Source: Pseudobacillus lumedeiriae (GTDB lineage Bacteria > Bacillota > Bacilli > Bacillales > Domibacillaceae). From it: 64,000 nt of DNA. Position 1 is the first letter of the stretch. Each line of letters begins with the position of its first letter. The stretch spans positions 61,239 through 125,238 of the forward strand of contig NZ_JAUIYO010000007.1 in assembly GCF_044891285.1 (NCBI RefSeq). Direction: 5' to 3'. Of this stretch, positions 1 to 9,001 are shown piece by piece. The notes under the pieces are model-generated. The model ran no database searches, was not told the DNA's origin, and worked only from the letters and a program-made list of their open reading frames with translations. The position numbers were made by a program, and so were the translations under genes.

Positions 1-1080
1 GCGGAGTATAGAATATTAAAAGATGAAATTAATCAGTCAATAGATCAGGTGCTAGAAAGCAGTCATTTTATTTTAGGAAAAAAAGGGAAAAAACTGGAGA
101 ATGATATTTCCAAATATATAGGTGTTGCTCAAGGAGTGGGAGTTGCTAATGGCACGGATGCCCTTTTATTAAGTTTGGAAGCATTAAATATCGGAGCCGG
201 TGATGAAGTGATTACGACCCCTTTTACCTTTTTTGCCACAGCAGAAGTGATTGCAAGAGTAGGCGCAACACCTGTTTTTGTAGATATTCATCCGTTTACT
301 TATAATATGAATCCACATTTAATTGAATCTGCAATTACCGAAAGAACGAAAGCTATTATCGTTGTTCATTTATTCGGCCAACCCGCAGATATGGATGCTA
401 TCATGGATATTTCCCGTAAGTATCATCTTCGAGTGATTGAGGATGCGTGTCAATCCATTGGAGCTGCCTTTCAGGGGAAAAAAGTTGGTTCATTCGGTGA
501 TGTAGGGTGTTTTTCTTTTTTTCCTTCCAAGAACTTGGGGGCGTATGGTGATGGAGGGATGATCGTAACGAATGATGAAGAATTATATAGCAAAATTACA
601 ACTTTGAGAAACCATGGCAGTTGTGAGCGATATGTTCATACACACATTGGTTTAAATAGCCGATTAGATGAGATACAAGCCGCCATTCTAGGAGTCAAAT
701 TCAAACGATTGGATGAGTGGAATCATCGAAGAAGAGAATTGGCAGAGGAATATACATCTAGATTAACTGGAACTGTTCAAGTTCCGATTATAGAGGTAGA
801 TAGAGAACATGTTTTTCATCAATATTGCATAGAGACGACACAACGAGAACAATTGGCCGAATTTCTCAGGCAAAAACAAATTGCTACTGGAATTTATTAT
901 CCTATTCCACTTCATCTTCAACGAGCTTTTTCTCAATTGGGATATGAAAAAGGGGATTTTCCTGTTGCAGAAAGTGTTTCTAAAGAAATATTAGCTCTGC
1001 CGATCCACCCTATGATGACAGCCAAGCAGCAAGATCAGGTGATAGTATCTATACAAGAGTTTTTCGGTGATCAGTCATGA
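1..1080 (+). CDS. DegT/DnrJ/EryC1/StrS-family PLP aminotransferase, 5'-truncated
   Basis: The reading frame is open from base 1, so the true start lies outside the window; the GTG at 49 is an internal codon with no ribosome-binding site. The protein is a sugar aminotransferase of the DegT/StrS type. It shows the cofactor region GTDALLL, the EDACQSIGA motif with the PLP-contacting Asp, and the internal-aldimine Lys in FFPSKNLGAYGDGG. Such enzymes transfer an amino group to a keto-sugar nucleotide. The stop overlaps the start of a Gfo/Idh/MocA dehydrogenase by 4 bases (ATGA), so the two are translationally coupled. An aminotransferase plus dehydrogenase suggests an amino-sugar for a surface glycan. 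The exact sugar cannot be told. Confidence 0.9.
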   Translation, partial: AEYRILKDEINQSIDQVLESSHFILGKKGKKLENDISKYIGVAQGVGVANGTDALLLSLEALNIGAGDEVITTPFTFFATAEVIARVGATPVFVDIHPFTYNMNPHLIESAITERTKAIIVVHLFGQPADMDAIMDISRKYHLRVIEDACQSIGAAFQGKKVGSFGDVGCFSFFPSKNLGAYGDGGMIVTNDEELYSKITTLRNHGSCERYVHTHIGLNSRLDEIQAAILGVKFKRLDEWNHRRRELAEEYTSRLTGTVQVPIIEVDREHVFHQYCIETTQREQLAEFLRQKQIATGIYYPIPLHLQRAFSQLGYEKGDFPVAESVSKEILALPIHPMMTAKQQDQVIVSIQEFFGDQS

Positions 1081-2042
1081 GTCTTATTAAAATAGGAGTG
1101 GCAGGCATTGGAAGTATGGGTTTGAATCATTGTAGAATATTAAAATCAATGAAAAATGTAGAATTTATTGGTGTATACGATATAGATCAGGAAAGAAGTG
1201 AACAAGTAGCAAAAGTGTTTGCAGTTTCGGTTTTTTCCTCTTATGAGAAACTCATACATGCAGTAGATGCTGTCATTATTGCCGTCCCGACGTCTTCTCA
1301 TTATTCATTAACACTACAGGCAATTCAGAGAGGAAAACATGTGTTGGTTGAAAAGCCTTTTGTCTCCTCTTTAAAGGAGGCTGAGCAGCTTAGACGAATG
1401 GTAGAGAAAGAACCAGTTGTCGTTCAAGTTGGCCATGTGGAACGTTTTAATCCAGCTTTTAAACAGTTATCCGAAACTGTAAGCCCACATAACGTACTGT
1501 TCATTGAGGCTAGAAGGTTTGGGGTACCAAACAGGCAGATTGATACAGATGTCATCCTCGATATTATGATTCATGATATTGATATCGTTTTACAATTGAT
1601 AAATAGTCCTCTTTCCACTGTGACTGGAGTGGGTTACTACACGGAAGAAGGTAAAAGATTAGAGGCTGCTTCCGCTTTACTTTCCTTTCAAAACGGGTGT
1701 TATGCATCTTTATTTTCCAGCCGCCTTTCCTTAGAGAAAAAAAGAAGTGTATATGTAACAGAACAGGATCGCTTTCTTAAAGCAAATTTATTAACGAAAG
1801 AGCTATATATTTACCATAAAGCAGATCGTGCCCCAGCGGGTACACTTTCCTGTCCTCCTGAAAATGTGGTTGGAAAAATAATTGTTCCCCATGCGAATGC
1901 GTTATATTTAGAGCTTGAACACTTTCTTCAAGCCATTCAATTGAAACAACATCCTAAAGTTGGTATCCATGAAGCATCCAAGGTGCTTGAAGTAGCATTG
2001 AAAATTAAAGAGCAGATAGAAAAAAGTCAACATATGAAATGA
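1077..2042 (+). CDS. Gfo/Idh/MocA-family NAD(P)-dependent oxidoreductase
   Basis: This 321-residue protein has an N-terminal Rossmann fold with the nucleotide loop GVAGIGSMG at about residues 7-15, the family signature EKPF near residue 93, and a C-terminal alpha/beta substrate domain carrying a DIMIHDIDIV motif. The family oxidises or reduces sugar or sugar-nucleotide carbonyls. The ATG overlaps the preceding aminotransferase stop (ATGA), so both products probably act on one substrate, as in WbpB/WbpE-type pathways for diacetamido uronic acids. That substrate assignment is inference; the fold is clear. A hairpin terminator follows. Confidence 0.88.
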   Translation: MSLIKIGVAGIGSMGLNHCRILKSMKNVEFIGVYDIDQERSEQVAKVFAVSVFSSYEKLIHAVDAVIIAVPTSSHYSLTLQAIQRGKHVLVEKPFVSSLKEAEQLRRMVEKEPVVVQVGHVERFNPAFKQLSETVSPHNVLFIEARRFGVPNRQIDTDVILDIMIHDIDIVLQLINSPLSTVTGVGYYTEEGKRLEAASALLSFQNGCYASLFSSRLSLEKKRSVYVTEQDRFLKANLLTKELYIYHKADRAPAGTLSCPPENVVGKIIVPHANALYLELEHFLQAIQLKQHPKVGIHEASKVLEVALKIKEQIEKSQHMK

Positions 2043-2082
2043 TACTAACAAAGTTGAAAATGACCGCTAATAATATAAGAGT

Positions 2083-2123
2083 AAAAAAAGTAAACCAAAT
2101 ATTATAGTTGGTTTACTTTTTTG
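2083..2123. terminator. Bidirectional hairpin terminator
   Basis: A 15-bp perfect stem (AAAAAAGTAAACCAA and its complement) encloses a 10-base loop and ends in a T-run on both strands. It lies between the convergent oxidoreductase gene and the small minus-strand gene and can serve both. Confidence 0.8.
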
Positions 2124-2133
2124 ATTGGACATG

Positions 2134-2313
2134 TTAAAGGTTATTATTCTGCTGCCCAATTTCTTTGCCGGCAAGGTGCTCATTAGCATCTTTAAGATTT
2201 CTGTACTCATCGACAGAATCGCCAGGAGGATATTCATTCATCTCTGAACGTATTGTAACTTGTGGGGTATCAGGTATAAGAGGGGGCTGATCGACTGTGT
2301 TTTTTTTCTTCAT
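2134..2313 (-). CDS. Small hypothetical protein, 59 aa
   Basis: I chose the ATG at 2313 because AAAGGAG lies at normal spacing upstream on the minus strand; the longer in-frame extension would run into the promoter and coding start of the divergent hydrolase gene. The 59-residue product starts MKKKN, then is rich in Pro, Asp, Glu and Asn, with PPLIPDTPQ and YPPGDSVDEYR segments. It has no membrane segment, signal or cysteine. It resembles short conserved Bacillaceae proteins of unknown role, but I do not recognise a named family. Confidence 0.6.
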   Translation of the reverse strand: MKKKNTVDQPPLIPDTPQVTIRSEMNEYPPGDSVDEYRNLKDANEHLAGKEIGQQNNNL

Positions 2314-2425
2314 GTTGTCATCTCCTTTATGATTAATGTGGCTTGGAAAGGGAAGGTTATGCAAAAAACACAGCGCATTCCATGATCGATTTGCTGTTAA
2401 AGGGGAAGAGTATAGTAGAGGGGAA

Positions 2426-2453
2426 TTGACTAGTATAAAAAGCATAGTATAAT
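2426..2453 (+). promoter_or_regulatory. Sigma-A promoter for the SGNH hydrolase gene
   Basis: TTGACT at 2426-2431 and TATAAT at 2448-2453 are separated by 16 bases, a near-consensus housekeeping promoter about 40 bases before the hydrolase start. Confidence 0.6.
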
Positions 2454-2494
2454 GGAAATAAAATGAAATCAAGGAAGGTTTGAAACGTAAATAA

Positions 2495-3265
2495 ATGTTA
2501 AAAAGAATGGGCATTAGATTATTCACTTTGCTTTTTTTATTCACTATACATAGCGAATCAGCTGCTGCTGAGGGACAGACAAGCACAGCAATGAACAAAA
2601 GCAGTGTCATTGTGGCATTTGGGGATAGTAACACCGGGGGAACGAATTGGAATACAAATAATTACGATGTAAAAGATAAATGGGTAAACAAGCTGCAGCG
2701 AAGTTATACAGTGATCAACGCTGGAATTGCCGGACATACATCGGAAAATGGCAGAATAAGGTTTGCGAAAGATGTATTAAATAAAAACCCGAAAGCCGTC
2801 ATTATTATGTTTGGAACAAACGACGCGATATTAAATACGAACAGTCAGCCACGAGTATCAAAAGCACGATTTCAACATAATTTAAACTATTTTATAGATA
2901 CCTTGAAAGCGCGAAAAGTGGAAGTGATTTTAATGACAACTCCTCCGATCATTCAAGGGAATAATAAAATTCAATATTATTATTCAAGACATGATCAAAA
3001 CCTTTATACGAAATATAACGGGGCTAGGCAGTGGCATGATTCATACAATGCGATCATAAGGACAGCAGCCAAGCAGCAGAACGTGTTCTTAATTGACAAC
3101 TATGCGAACATGACGCAATCAATGGACGGAATCACAGATAGAAAGCTCATTCAATCAGGATTGATTGACACATCTGGCACCCACCTTACTCCACAGGGAT
3201 CAGATGTCATTTACCGCTCTGTAAATGCAGCGCTTCATAAGGTGCTTGCACAAAAAAGCCGTTGA
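2495..3265 (+). CDS. Secreted SGNH/GDSL-family hydrolase
   Basis: The 256-residue protein begins with a signal peptide (KR, then a hydrophobic run to about residue 24, likely cleaved after AAA-E). The four SGNH blocks are present: block I FGDSN with nucleophile Ser45, block II Gly in NAGIAG (about 77), block III GTND with Asn109, and block V Asp225 and His230 in DTSGTH. This supports an exported esterase, lipase or carbohydrate deacetylase acting outside the membrane; the substrate is unknown. The only purine-rich ribosome-binding candidate (AAGGAAGG) is unusually far, about 16 bases, from the ATG, so the start is less certain than the family. The gene is monocistronic. Confidence 0.82.
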   Translation: MLKRMGIRLFTLLFLFTIHSESAAAEGQTSTAMNKSSVIVAFGDSNTGGTNWNTNNYDVKDKWVNKLQRSYTVINAGIAGHTSENGRIRFAKDVLNKNPKAVIIMFGTNDAILNTNSQPRVSKARFQHNLNYFIDTLKARKVEVILMTTPPIIQGNNKIQYYYSRHDQNLYTKYNGARQWHDSYNAIIRTAAKQQNVFLIDNYANMTQSMDGITDRKLIQSGLIDTSGTHLTPQGSDVIYRSVNAALHKVLAQKSR

Positions 3266-3326
3266 AATGATGAACAAAGCAGTTAAACGGCCGAGTAACA
3301 CATATCAGCTGCAATCAACTAAGATG

Positions 3327-3360
3327 AAAATAGACAGTGCCGAGGCACTGTCTATTTTTG
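3327..3360. terminator. Bidirectional hairpin terminator
   Basis: The stem AAAATAGACAGTGCC / GGCACTGTCTATTTTT, with a three-base loop, lies between the convergent SGNH hydrolase and metH genes and has T-runs on both strands. Confidence 0.85.
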
Positions 3361-6300
3361 TTAATCTACATTAAAGTATCTTGCATCCGGATGAGCGAAA
3401 ACGATGGCGGAAACAGAGGCTTCCGGTTCCATCATGAATCCTTCTGTTAACCGAACACCGATTTCCTCAGGTTGAAGCAATTTAAATAGCTTAGCCTGGT
3501 CTTCGAGATTCGGGCAGGCCGGATAGCCGAAAGAGAAACGTTGTCCATGGTATTTAGCCGCAAAACGTTCTTTCATCGTGAAATCGACCGAATCAGGGAA
3601 GCCCCACTGGTCTCGCATTTCCTGATGAATACGTTCAGCGAATCCTTCAGCAAGTTCTAAAGCTGTCGCCTGGACGGCATGACTCTTTAGGAATTCACCT
3701 TTTTCCTTGAACTCTACAGCTTGATCACGAATACCGAATCCGGCCGAAACGAGGAAGAATCCGACATAATCCATTTCGCCGCTGTCCACTGGTTTCAAGT
3801 AGTCAGCGAGGCAAAGGAATGGTTCCCTTTGCTGGCGCGGGAAGGTGAATCGTTCGATTTCTGTTTTGCTGTCTGCCGGATCATAAATAATGACGTCATT
3901 GCCGTCAGACTGAGCTGGGAAAAATTGATAAACGCTAGCTGTTTTTAAATGACCTGATTGTAAGAAGTCATCCACCATGTCTTTCAGTGCCACCGCACGT
4001 TCGTCTTTTTCAGCGAGTAGTTTTTCTACTTTGCCTTTCAACCCAAGGTGATGACCGATCAATGTTTGGATATTGATATAAGGTTTTAAGTGAGCGACAG
4101 GGTAGTTGCGCTGAATACGTTTTTGTAAGTCACGCGGTACAAACACGGGTGCATCTTGACGGACGGTTTTCTTCGGCTTTTCAAGCACAGCTACTGCCGG
4201 TGATGTCATCGTTCCGCGATATGCTTCTACTTCTTTCCGTTTTTCCTGCTTTTGTGCTAATTCACTTAAAAGTTCAATTTTTTCTTCTTCATTTTGCAGA
4301 CGGTTGGCAAGGTTTAAGCCATCCATTGCGTCTTTTGCATATAACACCGGGCCTGTGTACTCTGGTGAAATTTTCGTTTCGGTGAAGCGGCGGGAAAGAG
4401 CGGCTCCTCCAACTAAAATTGGCAAATCAATGTTTGCTGCTTTCATATCTTGAGCAGTGATGACCATTTGCTGTGCAGATTTAACGAGAAGACCGGAAAG
4501 GCCTACCATGTCCGGATTTTCTTTTCTAATCGCTTCAATCAATTCAGCAGGTGTTACTTTAATACCTAAGTCAACCACTTTAAACCCGTTGTTACTTAAA
4601 ATGATATCAACGAGGTTTTTGCCGATGTCGTGAACATCGCCTTTTACTGTAGCAAGAACGACTTTTCCCTTACCGTTGTCATTTTCTTTTTTCTCCATAT
4701 AAGGTTCTAAAAAGGCAACAGATGCTTTCATCACTTCGGCACTTTGCAGTACTTCCGCAACGATCAATTGGTTATCGTTGAAGAGGCGGCCGACTTCTGC
4801 CATGCCCTTCATTAGGGGACCGTTAATAATATCAAGCGGTGTATCAAACATGGCCAGTGCCTGCTCTAAATCAGGAATTAATCCTTCTTTCGTGCCTTCA
4901 ACGACGTAATAGCTAAGTCGTCCTTCTACTGTTTTTGGAATATCTTCTTCTTTTTTCTCTTTCTTTTTATCACGATAAAAGTCCGTGAAAATGGCAAGCG
5001 TTTCATCGTTCGTTTCAAATAGTAATTTCTCTGCCATTGTAATTTCTTCTTTAGGAATCGAAGCGAAACGTTCTAGCTTTTCTGTATTGACGATCGCATA
5101 GTCAAGTCCTGCCTGCGTACAGTGATATAAATACACCGCATTTAACACTTCACGGCCAACAGGAGGGAGGCCAAATGATACGTTGCTGACGCCGAGAACG
5201 GTTAACGCTTTCGGCATCTTTTGTTTAATAAGCCGGATGCCTTCAACCGTTTCTTCTGCTGAGCCGATGTATTGCTCATCACCGGTGCCGACAGGGAAGA
5301 CAAGCGGGTCAAAAATAATATCTTCAGGAGGGAGTCCCCATTTATTCACGAGCAGATCGTAAGAACGCTGGGCTACTTCCAACTTGCGCTCGCGAGTAAC
5401 CGCCATACCTATTTCATCAATTGTGCCCACAACAACGGCTGCTCCATATTTTTTTACAAGCGGCAGCACGGCATCAAAGCGTTCTTCGCCGTCTTCTAGA
5501 TTAATAGAGTTAATAATCGCTTTCCCTTGAGAGTATTTCAGCGCTTTTTCAATGACTTTTTCGTCTGTAGAATCGATGACGAGCGGTACTTTCACTTTTT
5601 TCACGACTTCTTTCATGAAAGCTTCCATGTCTTCCAGCTCGTCACGGTCTGGATTGGCAAGGCAAATGTCAATAACGTGGGCGCCGCCTTTCACCTGCGC
5701 GCGGGCGACTTCCGCTGCTTCTTCATATTTGCCTTCGACAATCAGCCTCTTAAATTTGCGAGAACCGATCACGTTCGTACGTTCACCGATAAATAATGGG
5801 CGCATTGAGTCGTCATATTGAAGAGGCTCAATCCCTGAAACAACGTGTTCATGCGGCTGTTCCGGACGCTCGCGGGGAGGAAGATCAGCAATTGCTTCTC
5901 TCATCGCACGGATATGGTCCGGTGTTGTACCACAGCAGCCGCCGACGATGTTCAGCCAGCCTTTTTCAGCAAAGCCTTTAATTTTCATGGCAAGTGATTC
6001 TGGAGATTCATGGTAACAGCCTTCTTCATCAGGCAATCCAGCGTTCGGGTAGCAGCTGATAAAGCTTTTAGATAAATCAGAAAGCGAGCGGATATGATCC
6101 GTCATAAATTCTGGTCCTGTCGCACAGTTTAAACCGACTGATAACGGACGAATATGTTCAATAGATATATAGAATGCTTCAATGTTTTGTCCCGCAAGTG
6201 TTGTACCCATCGGTTCAATCGTACCAGAAATCATAACAGGGAGCTTTTTTCCGGTTGCTTGGAAGGCACGTTCAATACCAAGAGTCCCAGCCTTCACATT

Positions 6301-6807
6301 TAGCATATCTTGACTAGTTTCCATTAAAATTAAGTCGCAGCCGCCGTCGATAAGGGCTGTCGCCTGCAGCTCGAAATCTTTGCTTAATGTATCAAAATCA
6401 ATTCCGCCTGTGACGGATAATGTTTTTGTTGTTGGACCGATCGCACCGGCTACATAGCGTGGATGATCAGGAGTGGAAAATTCATCTACACATTTGCGTG
6501 CAATTTCTGCTGCCCGTTTATTAATTTCGTAAGCTTGATCACCGAGGTTATATTCATTTAGTACGAGTGGAGTACCGCCAAATGAATTCGTTTCAATAAT
6601 ATCGGTGCCTGCTGCTAAGTAGTCACGGTGAATTTTTTCGATCACGTGAGGAGCGGTAATATTCAAGTATTCATTACAGCCGTCGTATTCTTCGCCGCCG
6701 AAATCATCCTCTGTTAAATCGGCTTGCTGAAGCATCGTGCCCATTGCACCATCTAAGAAAAGAATACGTTTTTCCAGCTCTTGTTCAATTGGATATTGTT
6801 TGGACAT
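3361..6807 (-). CDS. metH: Cobalamin-dependent methionine synthase
   Basis: MetH transfers a methyl group from 5-methyl-THF via cobalamin to homocysteine. From the ATG at 6807 (AGAGGG upstream; the ATG 18 bases earlier overlaps that site) the protein has 1148 residues, close to full-length MetH. Module order is: homocysteine domain (about 1-325) with zinc cysteines in GLNCATG and GGCCGTTPDH; pterin domain from GERTNVIGSRKFK (about 340-610); helical cap; cobalamin domain with the His of GDVHDIGKN (about residue 730); and the AdoMet reactivation domain ending with RFSFGYPACPN and a HPDARYF-type C-terminus. It overlaps yitJ by 23 bases, so the two form an operon behind a SAM riboswitch. The cell therefore needs B12, or its uptake, for this route. 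Confidence 0.97.
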   Translation of the reverse strand: MSKQYPIEQELEKRILFLDGAMGTMLQQADLTEDDFGGEEYDGCNEYLNITAPHVIEKIHRDYLAAGTDIIETNSFGGTPLVLNEYNLGDQAYEINKRAAEIARKCVDEFSTPDHPRYVAGAIGPTTKTLSVTGGIDFDTLSKDFELQATALIDGGCDLILMETSQDMLNVKAGTLGIERAFQATGKKLPVMISGTIEPMGTTLAGQNIEAFYISIEHIRPLSVGLNCATGPEFMTDHIRSLSDLSKSFISCYPNAGLPDEEGCYHESPESLAMKIKGFAEKGWLNIVGGCCGTTPDHIRAMREAIADLPPRERPEQPHEHVVSGIEPLQYDDSMRPLFIGERTNVIGSRKFKRLIVEGKYEEAAEVARAQVKGGAHVIDICLANPDRDELEDMEAFMKEVVKKVKVPLVIDSTDEKVIEKALKYSQGKAIINSINLEDGEERFDAVLPLVKKYGAAVVVGTIDEIGMAVTRERKLEVAQRSYDLLVNKWGLPPEDIIFDPLVFPVGTGDEQYIGSAEETVEGIRLIKQKMPKALTVLGVSNVSFGLPPVGREVLNAVYLYHCTQAGLDYAIVNTEKLERFASIPKEEITMAEKLLFETNDETLAIFTDFYRDKKKEKKEEDIPKTVEGRLSYYVVEGTKEGLIPDLEQALAMFDTPLDIINGPLMKGMAEVGRLFNDNQLIVAEVLQSAEVMKASVAFLEPYMEKKENDNGKGKVVLATVKGDVHDIGKNLVDIILSNNGFKVVDLGIKVTPAELIEAIRKENPDMVGLSGLLVKSAQQMVITAQDMKAANIDLPILVGGAALSRRFTETKISPEYTGPVLYAKDAMDGLNLANRLQNEEEKIELLSELAQKQEKRKEVEAYRGTMTSPAVAVLEKPKKTVRQDAPVFVPRDLQKRIQRNYPVAHLKPYINIQTLIGHHLGLKGKVEKLLAEKDERAVALKDMVDDFLQSGHLKTASVYQFFPAQSDGNDVIIYDPADSKTEIERFTFPRQQREPFLCLADYLKPVDSGEMDYVGFFLVSAGFGIRDQAVEFKEKGEFLKSHAVQATALELAEGFAERIHQEMRDQWGFPDSVDFTMKERFAAKYHGQRFSFGYPACPNLEDQAKLFKLLQPEEIGVRLTEGFMMEPEASVSAIVFAHPDARYFNVD

Positions 6808-8650
6808 GAGTGATCCCTCTTTCATTCTTTTTTCTATCCAGCTCTTCGATGTAATGGATCAATTCAATCGACATTTCATAGCGCATAAATGGTGTAATAA
6901 TGTATATGCCGTTAAACAGCTCTGCGGCTGTATCGATTAATTCTTTTGCAATTCTAACTCCTTCAAGTGCCGATGCCTCTTTATCATGTTCGTATGCTTT
7001 CATTCTAGCAAGTGTTTCGTCTGACAGTTTAATGCCTGGCACTTCATGATGAAGAAATTCAGCATTTCGTGAACTTGTTAATGGCATAATGCCAAGAAAG
7101 ATTGGAGTCGGCAAGTGTTTCGTTGCTTCATATACTTCAATAATCTTTTCTTTCGTAAAGACCGGCTGCGTAATAAAATAATCGGCCCCGCATTCAATTT
7201 TCTTCTCAAGGCGTTTAACAGCCCGGTCAAGTACACGAACATTTGGATTAAACGCGGCTGCCACTGAGAAGTTGGCTTTTTGCTTGAATGGCTTTCCGGA
7301 AAAAGAAATTCCTTCATTCAGCTGTTTAATCAATTGGATGAGTTCCATACTTGAAACATCATATACAGAAGTAGCGCCAGGAAAGTCGCCGACTTTTGTT
7401 GGATCACCCGTAATAGCGAGTATATCATGAAGCCCAAGTGCATGCAGTCCCATTAAGTGGGATTGTAATCCAATCAGATTGCGGTCCCGACACGTGATAT
7501 GAACGAGAGGACGAATGTGATGCTTCATTTTAAGTATAGATCCCATCGCCAAGTTACTGACACGTGGAGAAGCGAGTGAATTATCAGCCATTGTAATCGC
7601 GGCTATTCCTGCTTCATGCAAGGCCTTAGCTCCTTCGATGTAAGTGGTCGTATCCAAGTGCTTCGGTGTATCCAGTTCAACAATAATCGTCCGTTCTTTT
7701 TTTACTTGTTCGCTTAGCGGAGGCACAATAGGCGGAATGGATTCTTTAATCGTAATTGGCTTTTTAGGGATGACTTTCTTCTCCGTAATAGGTGCAAGAC
7801 CAGCAAGTGCTTTTTTCGCTGCTTCAATGTGTTTTGGTGTCGTACCGCAGCAGCCGCCGATGAGACGGACACCTGCATTCCGAAGGCGGACAGCTGCTTG
7901 GCCAAAGTAATCGGCTTCTGATTCATAGACAATCCGTCCATCTTCTACATCAAGCAGGCTGGCGTTTGGATAAGCGGATAAAAAAGCCTTTTCTGGGAGC
8001 GTTACTTCTTCAAATGCCTGAATGGTATGATAAGGGCCGAGGCGGCAGTTTACGCCGACAATGTCTGCTCCAAGCGCTTCTAGCTGTTTCAATGCATGAT
8101 TTAATGAAAGTCCATTTTGCAAAATACCAGGTTCATGCATAGATACTTGAGTAATCACCGGCAAATCGGTCATCTTGCGAATGAATTGTAAAATAGTCGT
8201 TAATTCTTCAAAATCGTAGTATGTTTCAAATAAGAGACCGTCTGGATCTTCTGACAAAATGGCCTCTGCTTGCTGCCGAATCGCTTCTTCGATATCAGGA
8301 AGAGGTGCGCTGCTTTTGCCAATACCGCGAATGCCGCCAATGGTGCCGAGAACGAATCGCTGTTCTGGTGCCGCTGCTTTCTTGGCAATGCGTACCGCTG
8401 CTTTATTTAATTCCAGTGCGCGGTCTTCCAGTCCGTATCTTGCAAGCTTTATAGCGTTGGCACTGTACGTATTTGTTTGAATAATATCAGCGCCTGCCTT
8501 GATATATTCACGATGAATCTTTTCAATAATTTCCGGTTTTTCTACATTGAGTTCCTCATAGCAAAAATCAATGCCATAAGAATAGAGAAGAGTGCCTATT
8601 GCACCATCAGCTGTCAATACTTCATTTTGCAGCCTGTCTAATAGCTTCAT
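6785..8650 (-). CDS. yitJ: Bifunctional homocysteine S-methyltransferase / 5,10-methylene-THF reductase
   Basis: The ATG at 8650, preceded by AAAGGACG, gives 621 residues. Residues about 1-290 are a homocysteine methyltransferase domain with the zinc motifs GVNCRLGP and GGCCGTTPKH. Residues about 320-605 are a MetF-like TIM barrel (IVELDTP, ADYFITQPVF, PLTSSRNAEF). The reductase makes 5-methyl-THF, the methyl donor of the downstream MetH, so the operon couples donor synthesis to methionine formation. The role of the N-terminal methyltransferase beside a full MetH is unclear; it might use S-methylmethionine or another donor (inference). Expression is controlled by the S-box leader directly upstream. 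Confidence 0.94.
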   Translation of the reverse strand: MKLLDRLQNEVLTADGAIGTLLYSYGIDFCYEELNVEKPEIIEKIHREYIKAGADIIQTNTYSANAIKLARYGLEDRALELNKAAVRIAKKAAAPEQRFVLGTIGGIRGIGKSSAPLPDIEEAIRQQAEAILSEDPDGLLFETYYDFEELTTILQFIRKMTDLPVITQVSMHEPGILQNGLSLNHALKQLEALGADIVGVNCRLGPYHTIQAFEEVTLPEKAFLSAYPNASLLDVEDGRIVYESEADYFGQAAVRLRNAGVRLIGGCCGTTPKHIEAAKKALAGLAPITEKKVIPKKPITIKESIPPIVPPLSEQVKKERTIIVELDTPKHLDTTTYIEGAKALHEAGIAAITMADNSLASPRVSNLAMGSILKMKHHIRPLVHITCRDRNLIGLQSHLMGLHALGLHDILAITGDPTKVGDFPGATSVYDVSSMELIQLIKQLNEGISFSGKPFKQKANFSVAAAFNPNVRVLDRAVKRLEKKIECGADYFITQPVFTKEKIIEVYEATKHLPTPIFLGIMPLTSSRNAEFLHHEVPGIKLSDETLARMKAYEHDKEASALEGVRIAKELIDTAAELFNGIYIITPFMRYEMSIELIHYIEELDRKKNERGITHVQTISN

Positions 8651-8689
8651 AGTGTCCGTCCTTTCCAACCACTTATTTCTAATCATAAG

Positions 8690-8856
8690 AAAAAGCCCCC
8701 TTAAACATAGCAAGAAGGCTTTACATCGTTAATGTTTGATCCTTCTTATCTTTCAAACTGATTCAGCAGTTTGCTGGATTTAGCACCTAGGCCCGCTAGC
8801 GGCTGGTTGCTGAAGCTTCACAGGGCCAGTACCCTCAGCTTCTCTTGATAAGAAAT
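8690..8856 (-). promoter_or_regulatory. SAM-I (S-box) riboswitch with terminator
   Basis: On the minus strand the leader has the S-box core: CTTATCAAGAG, then GAGGGTACTGGCCC, TGAAGC and CAGCAACC, closed by a P1 stem pairing TTCTTATC with GATAAGAA. Downstream, AAAGCCTTCTT and AAGGGGGCTTT form an 11-bp terminator stem followed by TTTTTC (8691-8723). The 3' arm of P1 (AAGAAGG) can instead pair with CCTTCTT of the terminator, giving the mutually exclusive antiterminator. SAM binding should therefore switch yitJ-metH off. Confidence 0.95.
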
Positions 8857-8890
8857 ACGTTACTATTCACTTAATCTGATAATTGAACAT

Positions 8891-8919
8891 ATCATATCCC
8901 TTTAGCAGGAATTAGTCAA
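8891..8919 (-). promoter_or_regulatory. Sigma-A promoter of the yitJ-metH operon
   Basis: On the minus strand TTGACT (8914-8919) and TATGAT (8891-8896) are 17 bases apart and lie just upstream of the S-box leader. Confidence 0.7.
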
Positions 8920-9001
8920 TAGAAAATTTAGAATAATTTAAATAGGATTGTCGAATAGTGTTGGGCAGGATATACTGGCTTTAAATAAAGGAGGATTAAG
9001 A

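Noticed and set aside
49..1080. GTG at 49 as start of the aminotransferase
   Set aside because: The frame is open and protein-like back to base 1, and no ribosome site precedes the GTG; the gene is cut by the window edge.
2134..2634. 166-codon minus-strand frame
   Set aside because: The part before 2313 overlaps the promoter and start of the hydrolase gene and has no ribosome site; only the last 59 codons look real.
3721..5981. Plus-strand frames opposite metH
   Set aside because: They are shadows of the metH reading frame, without ribosome sites or family resemblance.
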